Shown here piece by piece: positions 16,697-24,592 of a stretch of DNA of 64,000 nt. This DNA comes from Kitasatospora viridis. GTDB taxonomy: Bacteria; Actinomycetota; Actinomycetes; Streptomycetales; Streptomycetaceae. The notes under the pieces are model-generated. The model was given only the letters and a program-made list of their open reading frames with translations. It was not told the DNA's origin and made no database searches. Position numbers and translations under genes: made by a program. The stretch is taken from assembly GCF_007829815.1 (NCBI RefSeq), contig NZ_VIWT01000001.1:5113001-5177000 (forward strand), in the 5' to 3' direction. How positions within the stretch are numbered: the first letter of the stretch is position 1; each line of letters begins with the position of its first letter.

Positions 16697-18271
16697 TTAA
16701 CCGTCGACCGGCTCCCCGAACCAGTCGGTGAGCGCGGCCCGCAGCGCCTTCCCGCCCGTGTCGGCGTCCTCCTCGGGGTCGGCCGCCCAGGCGACGTAAC
16801 CGTCGGGGCGGACCAGCAGTGCGGCGGCCGGGGCCGCGGAGCTGGTGGCGGCGTGCGCGGTGACCCGGTCCCGCCAGCCCCGGGCGACCGGCAGGAACCA
16901 CTGGTCGGGGGTCAGGTCGAGCAGCAACGGGCGGGCCCGGTGCATGAGTTCGGCCAGCCGGGGGCCGTCGAGCGGGAACTCGGGAGCGAACCGGCCGGCC
17001 AGCGGGTGCGGGCAGGCCACCGGGTAGCGCACGTCCGAGCCGGCGATCAGGTCGGCGATCCGCCGGGTGTTCTCCGGCGCGGCCAGCAGCTCGCCGAACA
17101 GCGCGCGCAGCGCGGTGACCTCCGGCCCCGGTGCCATCAGGGCGAGTTGGGCCTGCGAGTGCAGGTAGACCCGCTCGCCCAGCGGGTAGCGCTCGGACTG
17201 GTAGGTGTCCAGCAGGCCGGGCGGCGCCCAGCCCCGCAGGTCGGCGGCCAGCTTCCAGCCGAGGTTGGCCACGTCCTGCATGCCGAGGTTCAGCCCCGGC
17301 CCGCCGACGGCCGAGTGCACGTGCGCGGCGTCGCCGGCGATCAGCACCCGGCCCTCCCGGTAGCGGTCGGCCAGCCGGGTGTTGCCGTTGACGTGCCGCC
17401 GCAGCAGGTGCGGGCCCGGTCCGGTCGGCGGGGTGAGCGGCACGGGTGCGCCCAGCACCCGCTCGATGCTGGCGCTCATCTCCTCCAGGGTGAGCGGCAG
17501 TTCGGGATCGGCGGGCGGCTCGCCCCACTCCAGGGTGGAGATCAGCGGGCGCTTCGGGTCGGGCGAGGCGAAGATGAAGACGCCCTGCTCGGTGCGGTAG
17601 AAGCGGAAGTACGGCACCCGCCCGTGACCGGGGACCACCAGCTCGCCGCTCTCCGGGTCGATCCACTCCGGCGGCAGGGTGGCGTGCGCCGCCCGGGACA
17701 CCACGCCGGGGCCCGGCACGCCGGGGAAGGTGATGCCGGCGAGCCGGCGCACCGTGCTGTGGCCGCCGTCGCAGCCGACCAGGTAGCGGGCGCGGACCCG
17801 GACGGCGCCGTCGGGGCCGTCCAGCTCCAGGTCCACGCCGTCCGGGTCCTGCCGCAGGCCGCGCAGTTCGTGGCCGCGGCGCACCTCGACGCCGAGCTCG
17901 GCGGCCCGCTCGGCGAGCAGCGCCTCCAGTCGGGGCTGCGGCACGGTGAGCAGGTGGACCGGGTTGGGGTCGAGCTCGGCGAGGTCGAGCGGGAACGCGG
18001 CGAACATGAACCCCGGTGCGGGAGCGGGCGGTTGGTCGCCGCCGGTGATCCGCTGGTGCAGGCCGCGGTGGTCGAGCAGGCGGACCACCTGGCCGACCAC
18101 GCCGTTGGCGCGCTGGGCCTCGCCCGGTTCGGCGAGCTTCTCGAAGACCACCGGGCGCACGCCCGCGAGGGCGAGCTCGCAGGCGAGCAGCAGGCCGTTG
18201 GGGCCGGCGCCGATGACGGCGACGTCGATGACTGCGTCGTTTGCTGTGTCGTTTGCTGTGTCGTTGGGCAT
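16697..18271 (-). CDS. FAD-dependent aromatic monooxygenase (PheA/TfdB, rifampicin monooxygenase-like)
   Basis: A 524-aa class A flavoprotein hydroxylase. VIGAGPNGLLLACELA is the N-terminal FAD (GxGxxG) motif, VGCDGGHSTVRRLAG the DG motif, and RVLIAGDAAHVHSAVGGPGLN the GD motif. A thioredoxin-like C-terminal tail ends the protein. Family members hydroxylate polyketides, phenols or rifampicin using NAD(P)H and O2. The start codes for NDTANDTANDA, made by a short in-frame DNA repeat at 18237-18267. The operator-like palindrome 18289-18303 lies 18 bp before the ATG and the TetR gene lies upstream on the same strand, so it is probably TetR-controlled. Confidence 0.88.
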   Translation of the reverse strand: MPNDTANDTANDAVIDVAVIGAGPNGLLLACELALAGVRPVVFEKLAEPGEAQRANGVVGQVVRLLDHRGLHQRITGGDQPPAPAPGFMFAAFPLDLAELDPNPVHLLTVPQPRLEALLAERAAELGVEVRRGHELRGLRQDPDGVDLELDGPDGAVRVRARYLVGCDGGHSTVRRLAGITFPGVPGPGVVSRAAHATLPPEWIDPESGELVVPGHGRVPYFRFYRTEQGVFIFASPDPKRPLISTLEWGEPPADPELPLTLEEMSASIERVLGAPVPLTPPTGPGPHLLRRHVNGNTRLADRYREGRVLIAGDAAHVHSAVGGPGLNLGMQDVANLGWKLAADLRGWAPPGLLDTYQSERYPLGERVYLHSQAQLALMAPGPEVTALRALFGELLAAPENTRRIADLIAGSDVRYPVACPHPLAGRFAPEFPLDGPRLAELMHRARPLLLDLTPDQWFLPVARGWRDRVTAHAATSSAAPAAALLVRPDGYVAWAADPEEDADTGGKALRAALTDWFGEPVDG

Positions 18272-18288
18272 GGGGAACCCCCTGAAAA

Positions 18289-18303
18289 CTGACGGTCCGT
18301 CAG
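18289..18303. promoter_or_regulatory. Palindromic operator candidate before FAD monooxygenase
   Basis: CTGACGG-T-CCGTCAG is a perfect 15-bp inverted repeat located 18 bp upstream of the monooxygenase ATG, where a repressor would block transcription. A related element, CTGACGATCGGTCAG, lies before the divergent gene at 19207. Candidate binding site for the adjacent TetR protein, not proven. Confidence 0.5.
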
Positions 18304-18354
18304 ATGTGAGAGCGTGCAAGGGCATCGGTCCGGCGCGTGGCGCGGCGCGGACCG

Positions 18355-18394
18355 CTGGTGGATCAGCTGGGGTGGATCAGTTGGGGTGGATCAG
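18355..18394. repeat. Three tandem ~14-bp repeats at the TetR stop codon
   Basis: Units CTGGTGGATCAG, CTGGGGTGGATCAG and TTGGGGTGGATCAG follow one another and run into the last codons of the TetR gene. Probably a slippage-type minisatellite; no function inferred. Confidence 0.6.
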
Positions 18395-19083
18395 CGGGAC
18401 GGGTCGGGCAGGCCGGCCGACAGCTGGGCCAGGGCCTGCCGCAGCAGTGGGCCGAGCGGCACCGGCGGGTCGTGCCGGAGCCACTGGTCGCTGGCCACCT
18501 GCTGCGCGGTGAGCGCGGCGGCGGCGACCAGTAGCGGGTAGAGGTCGCGCTCGGCGTCGGTCCCGGTGCGGGCGGCCACCGCGGCGGCCAGTTCGGCCCG
18601 GGCGGCCACGCCGGCCCGGGCGAACTCGCCCTGCAGCGCCGGTTCGGCGAGCAGTCGGCGCACGCCCGCGGTCCAGGCGATGCCGGGGGACTCGCGCACG
18701 GTGGGGCCGGCCGGCTGCGCCCGGCCCTGCTCCGGCGGCATCCCGTCCCACTCCTCGTACGGCGCCAGCAGGGCCGCCGTCAGCGCGGGCCAGAGCGGCT
18801 CCTCGGCCGGCCTGGCCCGCAGGGCCGCGGCGGCCTGGCGGGTGCGGTCGAGGTGCCGGAAGATGATCGCCTCGTACTTGCTGGAGAAGTAGTTGTTGAA
18901 GGTGCGCGGCGACACGCCGGCCGCCGTCGCGATCTCCTCCACCCGCACGTCCTCCACGCCGCGCTGCACGGCGAGTCGCAGGGCGGCCCAGCTCAGCGCC
19001 TCGCGGGTGGCCTGCTTCTTGCGCTCGCGCAGTCCGCCCGCGGCCTGCGCCGCCGTCGCCGGGTCGACCTGATCCGTCGTCAT
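18391..19083 (-). CDS. TetR-family regulator
   Basis: A 230-aa repressor. The HTH is at about 20-66: RERKKQATREALSWAALRLA, then VRVEEIATAAGVSPRTFNNYF, ending in FSSKYEAI. The C-terminal ligand domain is not assignable. TAGAGT (19095-19090) lies 6 nt before the ATG and TTGCGT (19117-19112) lies 16 bp further up, so the mRNA is probably leaderless; the GGAGG next to the ATG is too close to act as a normal ribosome site. The 28-30 bp palindrome covering its -35 suggests autoregulation. Likely targets are the monooxygenase downstream and the divergent mycothiol-type gene. Confidence 0.9.
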   Translation of the reverse strand: MTTDQVDPATAAQAAGGLRERKKQATREALSWAALRLAVQRGVEDVRVEEIATAAGVSPRTFNNYFSSKYEAIIFRHLDRTRQAAAALRARPAEEPLWPALTAALLAPYEEWDGMPPEQGRAQPAGPTVRESPGIAWTAGVRRLLAEPALQGEFARAGVAARAELAAAVAARTGTDAERDLYPLLVAAAALTAQQVASDQWLRHDPPVPLGPLLRQALAQLSAGLPDPSR

Positions 19084-19103
19084 GCCTCCACTCTAGACAA
19101 TTC

Positions 19104-19133
19104 TGCGCGCCACGCAAGGTTGCGTGGCGCGCA
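19104..19133. promoter_or_regulatory. 30-bp near-perfect palindrome in TetR divergent promoter
   Basis: Arms TGCGCGCCACGCAA (19104-19117) and TTGCGTGGCGCGCA (19120-19133) are exact reverse complements with a 2-bp centre. The right-hand limit of the TetR -35 falls inside the left arm. Length and position are typical of a TetR autoregulatory operator. Confidence 0.65.
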
Positions 19134-19179
19134 AGTTTTCGCGACAGGCAGGATTTCCCGCCGTGCGCTGGTTGCCCGC

Positions 19180-19194
19180 CTGACGATCGGTCAG
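19180..19194. promoter_or_regulatory. CTGAC-N5-GTCAG element before the mycothiol-type gene
   Basis: CTGACGATCGGTCAG lies 12 bp upstream of the ATG at 19207. It shares outer arms with the element before the FAD monooxygenase. No Shine-Dalgarno is visible between it and the ATG. Confidence 0.35.
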
Positions 19195-19206
19195 CATGGT
19201 TGGTAC

Positions 19207-20031
19207 ATGGACCATGCAGACCAGCTCAACCACCTGCGCCGCGAGAGCGCGGCCCTCGAACGAGCCGTCCGGCAGGCGGCCGGCGCGCCCGGCGCGCTCC
19301 TGGTGCCGTCCTGCCCCGAGTGGTCGGTCGCCGACCTGGCGCTGCACATGGGAGCCGTGTACCGGGTGGTGGCCCGGCTGGTCACCGAGCGGCGCGACAC
19401 CCCGCCCGACCCCGCCGACCTCAGCCACCTCGACCTGCCGGCCGACACCGCGCACTGGCCGCCGACCGACCGGCCCGCCGAGCAGCCCTTCGCCGGTCCG
19501 GTGCCGCCGGGCCTGGCCGACTGGCTGGCCACCGGCGCGGCGGCCCTCGCCGCCGCCCTCGCCGAGACGCCACTGGACACCCGGGTCTGGACCTACGGCG
19601 CGGACCCGACCGTCGCCTTCTGGCTGCGGGTGCAGGCCATCGAGGTCTCGCTGCACCGCTGGGACGCCGAGCGGGCGTTGGGCGAGCCGGGCGCCCCGCT
19701 CGCCACCGACCTGGCGGTGGACGCGGTGGCGCAGACCTTCGAGGTGATGGCGCCGGTGCGGCGCGTGCTGCGGCCGGCCCCGGCCGGGGCCGGCGAGTGC
19801 TACCGGCTGCGCCGCACCGACGGGCCGCAGAGCTGGACGGTCCGCTTCGAGGGCGAGCAGGTGCTGATCCTGGACCCGGCGGACGAGCAGGTCCGGCCCG
19901 ACGTCGAACTCGCGGGCAGCGCCGGTGACCTGGTGCTCTTCCTGTGGGGCCGGCTGCCCGCCGACCGGCTCGCGGTGAGCGGCGACCGGGCCGTGCTGGA
20001 GCGCTACTTCACCCTGGTGCCGCAGGTCTGA
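19207..20031 (+). CDS. Maleylpyruvate isomerase-family mycothiol-dependent protein (TIGR03083-like)
   Basis: A 274-aa protein with an N-terminal DinB-like metal-binding bundle and a C-terminal MDMPI domain. Metal ligands are likely His in VADLALHMGAVY and the His/Asp pair of EVSLHRWDAERA. The family carries out thiol (mycothiol)-assisted reactions; the exact substrate is unknown. It is divergent from the TetR gene. Together with the FAD monooxygenase it could form a small detoxification or aromatic-degradation unit under one TetR regulator. A strong hairpin follows the stop. Confidence 0.85.
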   Translation: MDHADQLNHLRRESAALERAVRQAAGAPGALLVPSCPEWSVADLALHMGAVYRVVARLVTERRDTPPDPADLSHLDLPADTAHWPPTDRPAEQPFAGPVPPGLADWLATGAAALAAALAETPLDTRVWTYGADPTVAFWLRVQAIEVSLHRWDAERALGEPGAPLATDLAVDAVAQTFEVMAPVRRVLRPAPAGAGECYRLRRTDGPQSWTVRFEGEQVLILDPADEQVRPDVELAGSAGDLVLFLWGRLPADRLAVSGDRAVLERYFTLVPQV

Positions 20032-20040
20032 GCGCCACCC

Positions 20041-20078
20041 CGGGCGGTGGTCGGGGACCACATCCCGACCACCGCCCG
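20041..20078 (+). terminator. Terminator after the mycothiol-type gene
   Basis: CGGGCGGTGGTCGGG and its exact complement CCCGACCACCGCCCG form a 15-bp stem with an 8-nt loop, 10 nt after the stop codon. Confidence 0.75.
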
Positions 20079-20298
20079 AGGGCCGTGCGGCGGACCGGCC
20101 CCCACGGCGGGACAGGGATGCGCGCCTTGGCCGCCGCCCGTCCGGTCCGACTGGACCCCCCGCTCCCGGCGGGCCACGACGATCACGCTAACGCGTGCGG
20201 ACGGGCGGCCGCATCGGCCGATCGCCCGACCACGGCGTCAACCCAGCGCGGTAGCCGGGCGGCCGTCTCCAACCAGCGCAGTAGGCGGGGCGGACGGG
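20079..20298. other. Non-coding gap between two terminators
   Basis: No gene is supported here. The only structure is an imperfect direct repeat of about 25 bp (near 20239 and 20267, core CCAGCGCGGTAGCCGGGCGG / CCAGCGCAGTAGGCGGGGCG). Confidence 0.5.
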
Positions 20299-20342
20299 CG
20301 GGGCCGCGGTGCGGCGGTCCCGACCGCCGCACCGCGGCCCCG
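20299..20342 (-). terminator. Terminator after secreted protein gene
   Basis: Two 21-nt arms, CGGGGCCGCGGTGCGGCGGT-c and its complement, meet with only 2 nt between, giving an about 19-bp hairpin with a small loop. It lies 17 nt after the stop of the minus-strand gene at 20359. Confidence 0.75.
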
Positions 20343-20358
20343 GTCGCCCGGGGGTGCG

Positions 20359-21033
20359 TCAGTTCACGTACACCGCCGGGCTGCCCGACTGGCTGCTGTC
20401 CTGGATCGGACCGTAGGCCGCGGTGAAGTAGCCGGCCGAGAAGCAGGTGGCGGGGCCGGAGCTGCGGGTGAAGGACTGGTTGGTGAAGCTGAGGGTCTGC
20501 GCGGCGTTGCTGGCCACACCGCTCAGGCTGGCCGGCGAGGCCTGGTAGACGCAGGTCACGGTGCCCAGCAGGGTGCGCAGCACGATGGTCGTCTGGATCG
20601 GACCGGCGCTGCCCGCGCTGAGGGTGACCGGGTCGCCGCTCGCGTCGCTGACGTTGTTGGTGTAGGTGAGGTTGTTCACCGTCACGCTGCTGACCCCGGT
20701 GACACCCGGGACGCCGACGGCGCTGCAGCCGCCGAAGGTCTGGGTGTTGAGGGTCTCCACGGCGGTGCCGGGGGCGCTCGGGTTGGCGGTCACGGTGGCG
20801 TTGAAGGCGGAGCTGGAGCACTTGACGCCGGAGCCGCCCGCCGCGGTCGAGTAGAGGGTGGCGTAGGTGCCGCTCGCCAGGTTGGCGGTCAGCACGTCGC
20901 CGACGGCGACGGCGCTGCCACCGGCACTGCCGTAGGTGAGCACGGTGCCGGCCGCGCTGGCGGGCAGCGCGGTGAGCGCGGTGACGGCTGCGGCGGCCAG
21001 GGCGGCCGTACCGAGCAGGATGCGGTTGCGCAT
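20359..21033 (-). CDS. Secreted protein of unknown function
   Basis: A 224-aa exported protein; the Sec signal peptide MRNRILLGTAALAAAAVTAL ends near PASA. The mature part is rich in Thr, Ser, Val and Asn with four Cys (KCSSS, GGCSAVG, TCVYQ, TCFSAG), probably two disulfides, and reads as an all-beta domain. I do not recognise the family beyond Streptomyces secreted proteins. The ATG at 21033 is preceded by AAGAGAA. It lies downstream of a second secreted gene in the same direction, separated by a tandem repeat. Confidence 0.75.
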   Translation of the reverse strand: MRNRILLGTAALAAAAVTALTALPASAAGTVLTYGSAGGSAVAVGDVLTANLASGTYATLYSTAAGGSGVKCSSSAFNATVTANPSAPGTAVETLNTQTFGGCSAVGVPGVTGVSSVTVNNLTYTNNVSDASGDPVTLSAGSAGPIQTTIVLRTLLGTVTCVYQASPASLSGVASNAAQTLSFTNQSFTRSSGPATCFSAGYFTAAYGPIQDSSQSGSPAVYVN

Positions 21034-21071
21034 GAGGGGTTCTCTTCTCTTTCCTGGGTGGGGGTGCACTC

Positions 21072-21131
21072 CGTGGGGGAGTGGTTCGTGGGGCGGTGGT
21101 GCGTGAGGGAGCGGTTCGTGAGGGAGCGGTG
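21072..21131. repeat. Four tandem 15-bp repeats between two secreted-protein genes
   Basis: Units CGTGGGGGAGTGGTT, CGTGGGGCGGTGGTG, CGTGAGGGAGCGGTT and CGTGAGGGAGCGGTG follow without gaps in the 111-bp space. A slippage minisatellite or spaced protein-binding sites; undecided. Confidence 0.7.
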
Positions 21132-21144
21132 CGGGCCCCGCGGG

Positions 21145-22086
21145 TCAGTGCCCGGCGGAGGCGTTCAGCGCGGAGGTCAGGTCGGACAGGCTGGTGTCCA
21201 GCGCCAGTGAGGTGTCGGTCTGCCGGAAGCTCACCGAGCCGCTGCCGGCCCCGGCGGGCAGGCCCATCGCCAGGTCGATGATCCAGTCCAGGCTGCCGCC
21301 CAGGCCGCAGCCGGTCGCGCCCGGCACGGTGAAGGTGTTGTCCACCAGCGAGGCGCCGGTGAACGAGGCCAGCAGCGAGCTGTACCCGTTCGGGTCCTGG
21401 TTGACCGAGATGGTGCCCGGGTCGCCGGTCATCGGCTTGGCGGGCGCCGGCGGGGCGGTGGTGCCGGTGGTCGGCGCGAGCACGATCGGCGAGGAGTCCG
21501 AGCCGATGTAGCAGTCGTCGCCGAAGAACGCGTTGGACAGGTGCAGCTTGACCGGCAGCTTGAACACCGGGTATGACTCGCCGGTCGCCAGCGGAGTGAA
21601 CTGCGTTACCTGGCCCGCGAGTTGGACCTGGGCGAAGATGCTGGTGAGGCCCGGCAGGAAGTTCACGATGCCGGGGATGGTGATCTGGGCCGGCTGTGCG
21701 CTGAGCAGCGGCGCGCCACTGGGGGTCACGGTGGTGTACTGGTTGGCGCTGCTGCCGTCGGGGAAGTTGACCTGGGGAGCGGACTTGTCCCAGTAGACCC
21801 CGAACTGCAGGGTGATCGGCGAGGTCAGCGGTACGACGGTGGAGCCGATGGTGAAGCTGCCGGCGTTGGTCACCGCGACCACGCAGCCCACCTGGAGGTC
21901 GCTCGGGTCCTGCATGGCGGGGGAGGTGAGCGGGCAGTGGCCCATCCCGGTGTAGCCGCCGCCGGGGGCGCCGGCCGCCTGGGCGGGCGCGGCGGCGACC
22001 GTCAGCAGCAGTGCGGCGGCGGCCGCGCCGACCGCGCCGGACAGTCGACGCCGGGTGCTGGAATGTGCGGGTGCGTTACGGGGCAT
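21145..22086 (-). CDS. Secreted protein of unknown function
   Basis: A 313-aa exported protein with a long signal peptide (basic STRRR, hydrophobic stretch, cleavage near AQAAG). The mature protein is Pro/Thr/Gly rich with conserved-looking CPLTSP, VGCVVAV, DDCYIGSDSSPI and GATGCGLGG, suggesting an all-beta, disulfide-bonded extracellular protein. The ATG at 22086 has GAGGAG about 7 nt upstream, which fixes the start; the open frame continues upstream. Lies next to the TetR/DUF6230 unit, so it may belong to the same secreted-protein programme. Confidence 0.75.
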   Translation of the reverse strand: MPRNAPAHSSTRRRLSGAVGAAAAALLLTVAAAPAQAAGAPGGGYTGMGHCPLTSPAMQDPSDLQVGCVVAVTNAGSFTIGSTVVPLTSPITLQFGVYWDKSAPQVNFPDGSSANQYTTVTPSGAPLLSAQPAQITIPGIVNFLPGLTSIFAQVQLAGQVTQFTPLATGESYPVFKLPVKLHLSNAFFGDDCYIGSDSSPIVLAPTTGTTAPPAPAKPMTGDPGTISVNQDPNGYSSLLASFTGASLVDNTFTVPGATGCGLGGSLDWIIDLAMGLPAGAGSGSVSFRQTDTSLALDTSLSDLTSALNASAGH

Positions 22087-22239
22087 GGCAGGGCTCCTCG
22101 CGACACGGGGCGGCCGACCGGTGGGGCCGGACCGCCCGGCGCCACGGGGGTCCGGCCCACTCAGCCGGTTGACAGGTTTCCCGGTGCCGGGCTCGGCGGC
22201 TGCCACCGCTCTTCGGCAGTTTCTGCGCCATACTGAGCA

Positions 22240-22263
22240 GTTGACGTGATTGACCGTCAACTC
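22240..22263. promoter_or_regulatory. Operator candidate before TetR gene
   Basis: GTTGACG and CGTCAAC form a 7-bp inverted repeat with an 8-bp spacer. The core GATTGACCGTCAACTC (22248-22263) is repeated with one change (GATTGATCGTCAACTC) before the DUF6230 gene. Confidence 0.5.
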
Positions 22264-22343
22264 GGATGCCACAGTGCCGGGTTGATCTCACCCGATTGGA
22301 AACCTGGGAAGGTTCTAAACCTGGCCCGGGCGAGCGTCAAGGG

Positions 22344-23114
22344 ATGGTGCGAAACTTGCGGATAAATCTTGAAACCGACGTGGTGGTAAGCGACTTGATC
22401 CTTCCCGGCGAGCGCAGCGGACGAGATCCGGCGCGCTCGATCCGGCGCGGACCGAGCCGGATCCCGGCCGAGGTGGTGGCCGCCACCCAGCGCGAACGGC
22501 TGCTCGACGGGGTGGTCCACACGGTGGCCGAGTGCGGCTACGCCGGGGCCAGGGTGAGCGACATCTGCCGGGCCGCCGGGGTCACCAGACCGGTGTTCTA
22601 CGAGCAGTTCAGCGGCAAGGAGGAGGCCTTCCTGGCCGCCCACCGGCACGGCACGGCCGTGGTGATCCGGCGGATGGAGGAGGCCTACGCGGCCCAGACG
22701 GACTGGTGCGCCGGGTTGCACGCCGCGCTGCGGGCGGTGCTGGCGATCCTGGCCGACGTGCCCGCCTTCGCCACCCTGGCGGTGGTGGAGATCGACGCGG
22801 TCGGACCGGCCGGGCGGCTGGCCCGCGAGCAGTTCCGGATGCGGCTGCGCCGGCTCTTCGCCGACTGCCCGCCGCCGCCCCGCGGGGTGGACGGCGAGGT
22901 GCTGGTGGACGCGGTGGTGGGCGGCGTCTACTCGGCCGTCTACCGCTGCATCGCGTCCGGTCGGCACGCCGAACTCCCGGGCCTGCTGCCGACGTTGGCG
23001 CACTTCGCGCTGGCCGCGTTCATCGGCCCGGCGGCCGCGGCCGAGCGGGTGGCGCAGGCGCAGGCGGCCGGCGCCGACTGGCGGCGCCCGGAGCTGCCCT
23101 GTGCCAAGCCTTGA
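22344..23114 (+). CDS. TetR-family regulator
   Basis: About 256 aa. The HTH region includes RERLLDGVVHTVAECGYAGA, VSDICRAAGVTRPVFYEQF and SGKEEAFLAAH, a standard TetR signature at about 55-105. The C-terminal domain is of the TetR_C type seen in many Streptomyces regulators. The start is uncertain: I use the ATG at 22344, but ATG 22266 and later GTGs at about 22380 are possible because no Shine-Dalgarno is clear. It sits directly upstream of DUF6230-DUF6114 and shares an upstream sequence element with them, so it probably regulates that pair and itself. Confidence 0.85.
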   Translation: MVRNLRINLETDVVVSDLILPGERSGRDPARSIRRGPSRIPAEVVAATQRERLLDGVVHTVAECGYAGARVSDICRAAGVTRPVFYEQFSGKEEAFLAAHRHGTAVVIRRMEEAYAAQTDWCAGLHAALRAVLAILADVPAFATLAVVEIDAVGPAGRLAREQFRMRLRRLFADCPPPPRGVDGEVLVDAVVGGVYSAVYRCIASGRHAELPGLLPTLAHFALAAFIGPAAAAERVAQAQAAGADWRRPELPCAKP

Positions 23115-23162
23115 CCCGCTGTCTACCCCGAGGTAACTTCCAGGCAGCTGTCCCCATCGCCC

Positions 23163-23178
23163 GATTGATCGTCAACTC
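23163..23178. promoter_or_regulatory. Second copy of GATTGAYCGTCAACTC before DUF6230 gene
   Basis: GATTGATCGTCAACTC matches the core element before the TetR gene in 15 of 16 positions and lies 107 bp before the DUF6230 ATG. A further GGTTGATCG occurs at 23195-23203. Confidence 0.5.
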
Positions 23179-23285
23179 CCCTGCCAGGGAGCGTGGTTGA
23201 TCGCCCGAGGGGGAGCACTGTCCGCGCCAGGACACCGTGCCGCTGAGCTCTCCACCGGCCCCCACCCCCACTTCCTGGAGCAGCC

Positions 23286-23954
23286 ATGCCCGATTCCGTC
23301 GACCCCACCTCCGCGACCCCCGAAGCCGCCGAGCCGCAACCGACCCCCGCGCCACGCAGCGGCCGCGGCCGGGTCCGGCTGCGCCGCAGTGCACTGATGG
23401 CGATCCCCGCCTGCGTCGCCGGCGGCGTGCTGATGGCGATGACCGCGCAGGGCGTGCTCGGCGCCCAGTTCGCCATCTCCGGGATGGCCTTCACCGTCAC
23501 CGCCGATCACCTGCACGGCGACGGCTTCGAGCAGTTCGGCGACATGGACAACATGATCCCGAACAGTCCGAACCAGGGGAACACCGGCGGCCAGGTGCTG
23601 GTCGCGGTCTCCGCGATCAAGCAGGGCTGGCTCACCAACCTGTGCCAGAGCGTCAACCTGGGCGGCACCAACCTGAAGATCACGGCCGGTGACGCGGGCA
23701 CCCCGGTGACCGCCAACGGGCTGACCACCGACTCGGACCTGCTCTCCGGCGACGCCTCCTTCAAGAACATCCAGATCGGCGGCGACGCCAGCACGTTCAA
23801 CGAGGTCCCCGGCGTGCAGGGCAACCAGGGCGTCTTCGGGCAACAGGCCGACACCGTCGACATCCTGAACCTGCGGCAGGACAACTACGCCACCACTGCC
23901 GCCAAGTTCAACCTCCCCCACCTGCGCCTCAGCTTCAGCGACACGGGCTGCTGA
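23286..23954 (+). CDS. DUF6230 family membrane/secreted protein
   Basis: A 222-aa protein of the DUF6230 family, found almost only in Streptomyces and relatives. A basic N-terminus (RGRVRLRRSA) is followed by one hydrophobic segment (about 38-62), then an extracytoplasmic domain with FTVTADHLHGDGFEQFG, ISGMAF and GWLTNLCQSV. Function is unknown. It is followed after 3 bp by the DUF6114 gene, a conserved pair, and preceded by the TetR gene, suggesting a regulated envelope system. Confidence 0.85.
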   Translation: MPDSVDPTSATPEAAEPQPTPAPRSGRGRVRLRRSALMAIPACVAGGVLMAMTAQGVLGAQFAISGMAFTVTADHLHGDGFEQFGDMDNMIPNSPNQGNTGGQVLVAVSAIKQGWLTNLCQSVNLGGTNLKITAGDAGTPVTANGLTTDSDLLSGDASFKNIQIGGDASTFNEVPGVQGNQGVFGQQADTVDILNLRQDNYATTAAKFNLPHLRLSFSDTGC

Positions 23955-23957
23955 CGG

Positions 23958-24479
23958 ATGGGCGAGCGGACGGCGCACGACCCGGCGGCCGAGTCGGTAC
24001 AGGCGGAGGTCGAGGCGGAGGTCGAGGCGCAGGCGCAGGCGTCGGCGGAGGCAGCGGCCGACCCGACGGAGCCGGGCCCGGCACCGAAGCGGCGGCGCAG
24101 CTTCCGGCAGTGGCGCGGCGCCCGGCCGTTCTGGGGCGGGCTGCTGGTCACCCTGGCGGGAGCGGAGATCCTGTTCACCGAGAAGGCGGCGCTCCCGGTG
24201 ATCCTGCACATCGGCATGATGGGCCTGGCCGGCTACCTGGTGCCGAGCATGCTGGGGCTCTGCGGACTGCTGCTGCTCTTCAACCCGGCCCAACGGCTGT
24301 TCTACTCGATCATGGCGGTGCTGCTCGCCCTCGCCAGCTGGGTCACCTCCAACCTGGGCGGCTTCGTGATCGGCCTGCTGCTCGGCCTGATCGGCAGCAG
24401 CCTCGCCTTCGGCTGGCTGCCCGACCAGCCGGAGCGCCGCCGGCTGATCCGTCGCCGGGCACCGGCCGGCGGCTCCTGA
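23958..24479 (+). CDS. DUF6114 family membrane protein
   Basis: A 173-aa protein with an acidic, Ala/Glu-repetitive N-terminus (VEAEVEAQAQASAEAA), then about four membrane helices from residue 58 on, including FWGGLLVTLAGAEILFTEKA and GGFVIGLLLGLIGSSLAFGW. It begins 3 bp after DUF6230 and is surely co-transcribed. DUF6114 proteins accompany DUF6230 in streptomycetes; their role is unknown, but the pair probably forms an envelope complex. A bidirectional hairpin lies downstream. Confidence 0.85.
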   Translation: MGERTAHDPAAESVQAEVEAEVEAQAQASAEAAADPTEPGPAPKRRRSFRQWRGARPFWGGLLVTLAGAEILFTEKAALPVILHIGMMGLAGYLVPSMLGLCGLLLLFNPAQRLFYSIMAVLLALASWVTSNLGGFVIGLLLGLIGSSLAFGWLPDQPERRRLIRRRAPAGGS

Positions 24480-24541
24480 GCCGCCCCTGACCAACCGTCA
24501 CCCCGGCCCCCGCGGGTTCCACCCAGTCCACGGGGGCGGGC

Positions 24542-24576
24542 CGGTGCGGACGCCCGCGGTGCGAGCGTCCGCACCG
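24542..24576. terminator. Bidirectional terminator
   Basis: CGGTGCGGACGC and GCGTCCGCACCG form a perfect 12-bp stem with an 11-nt loop between convergent genes. A weaker hairpin (CCCCCGCGG / CCACGGGGG) precedes it at about 24509-24536. Confidence 0.7.
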
Positions 24577-24592
24577 CGAGCACCCACGCGGA

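Noticed and set aside
22266..22343. Upstream ATG (22266) as start of the TetR gene
   Set aside because: The extra residues (MPQCRVDLTRLETW) are not TetR-like and lie beside the operator; 22344 is preferred but unproven.
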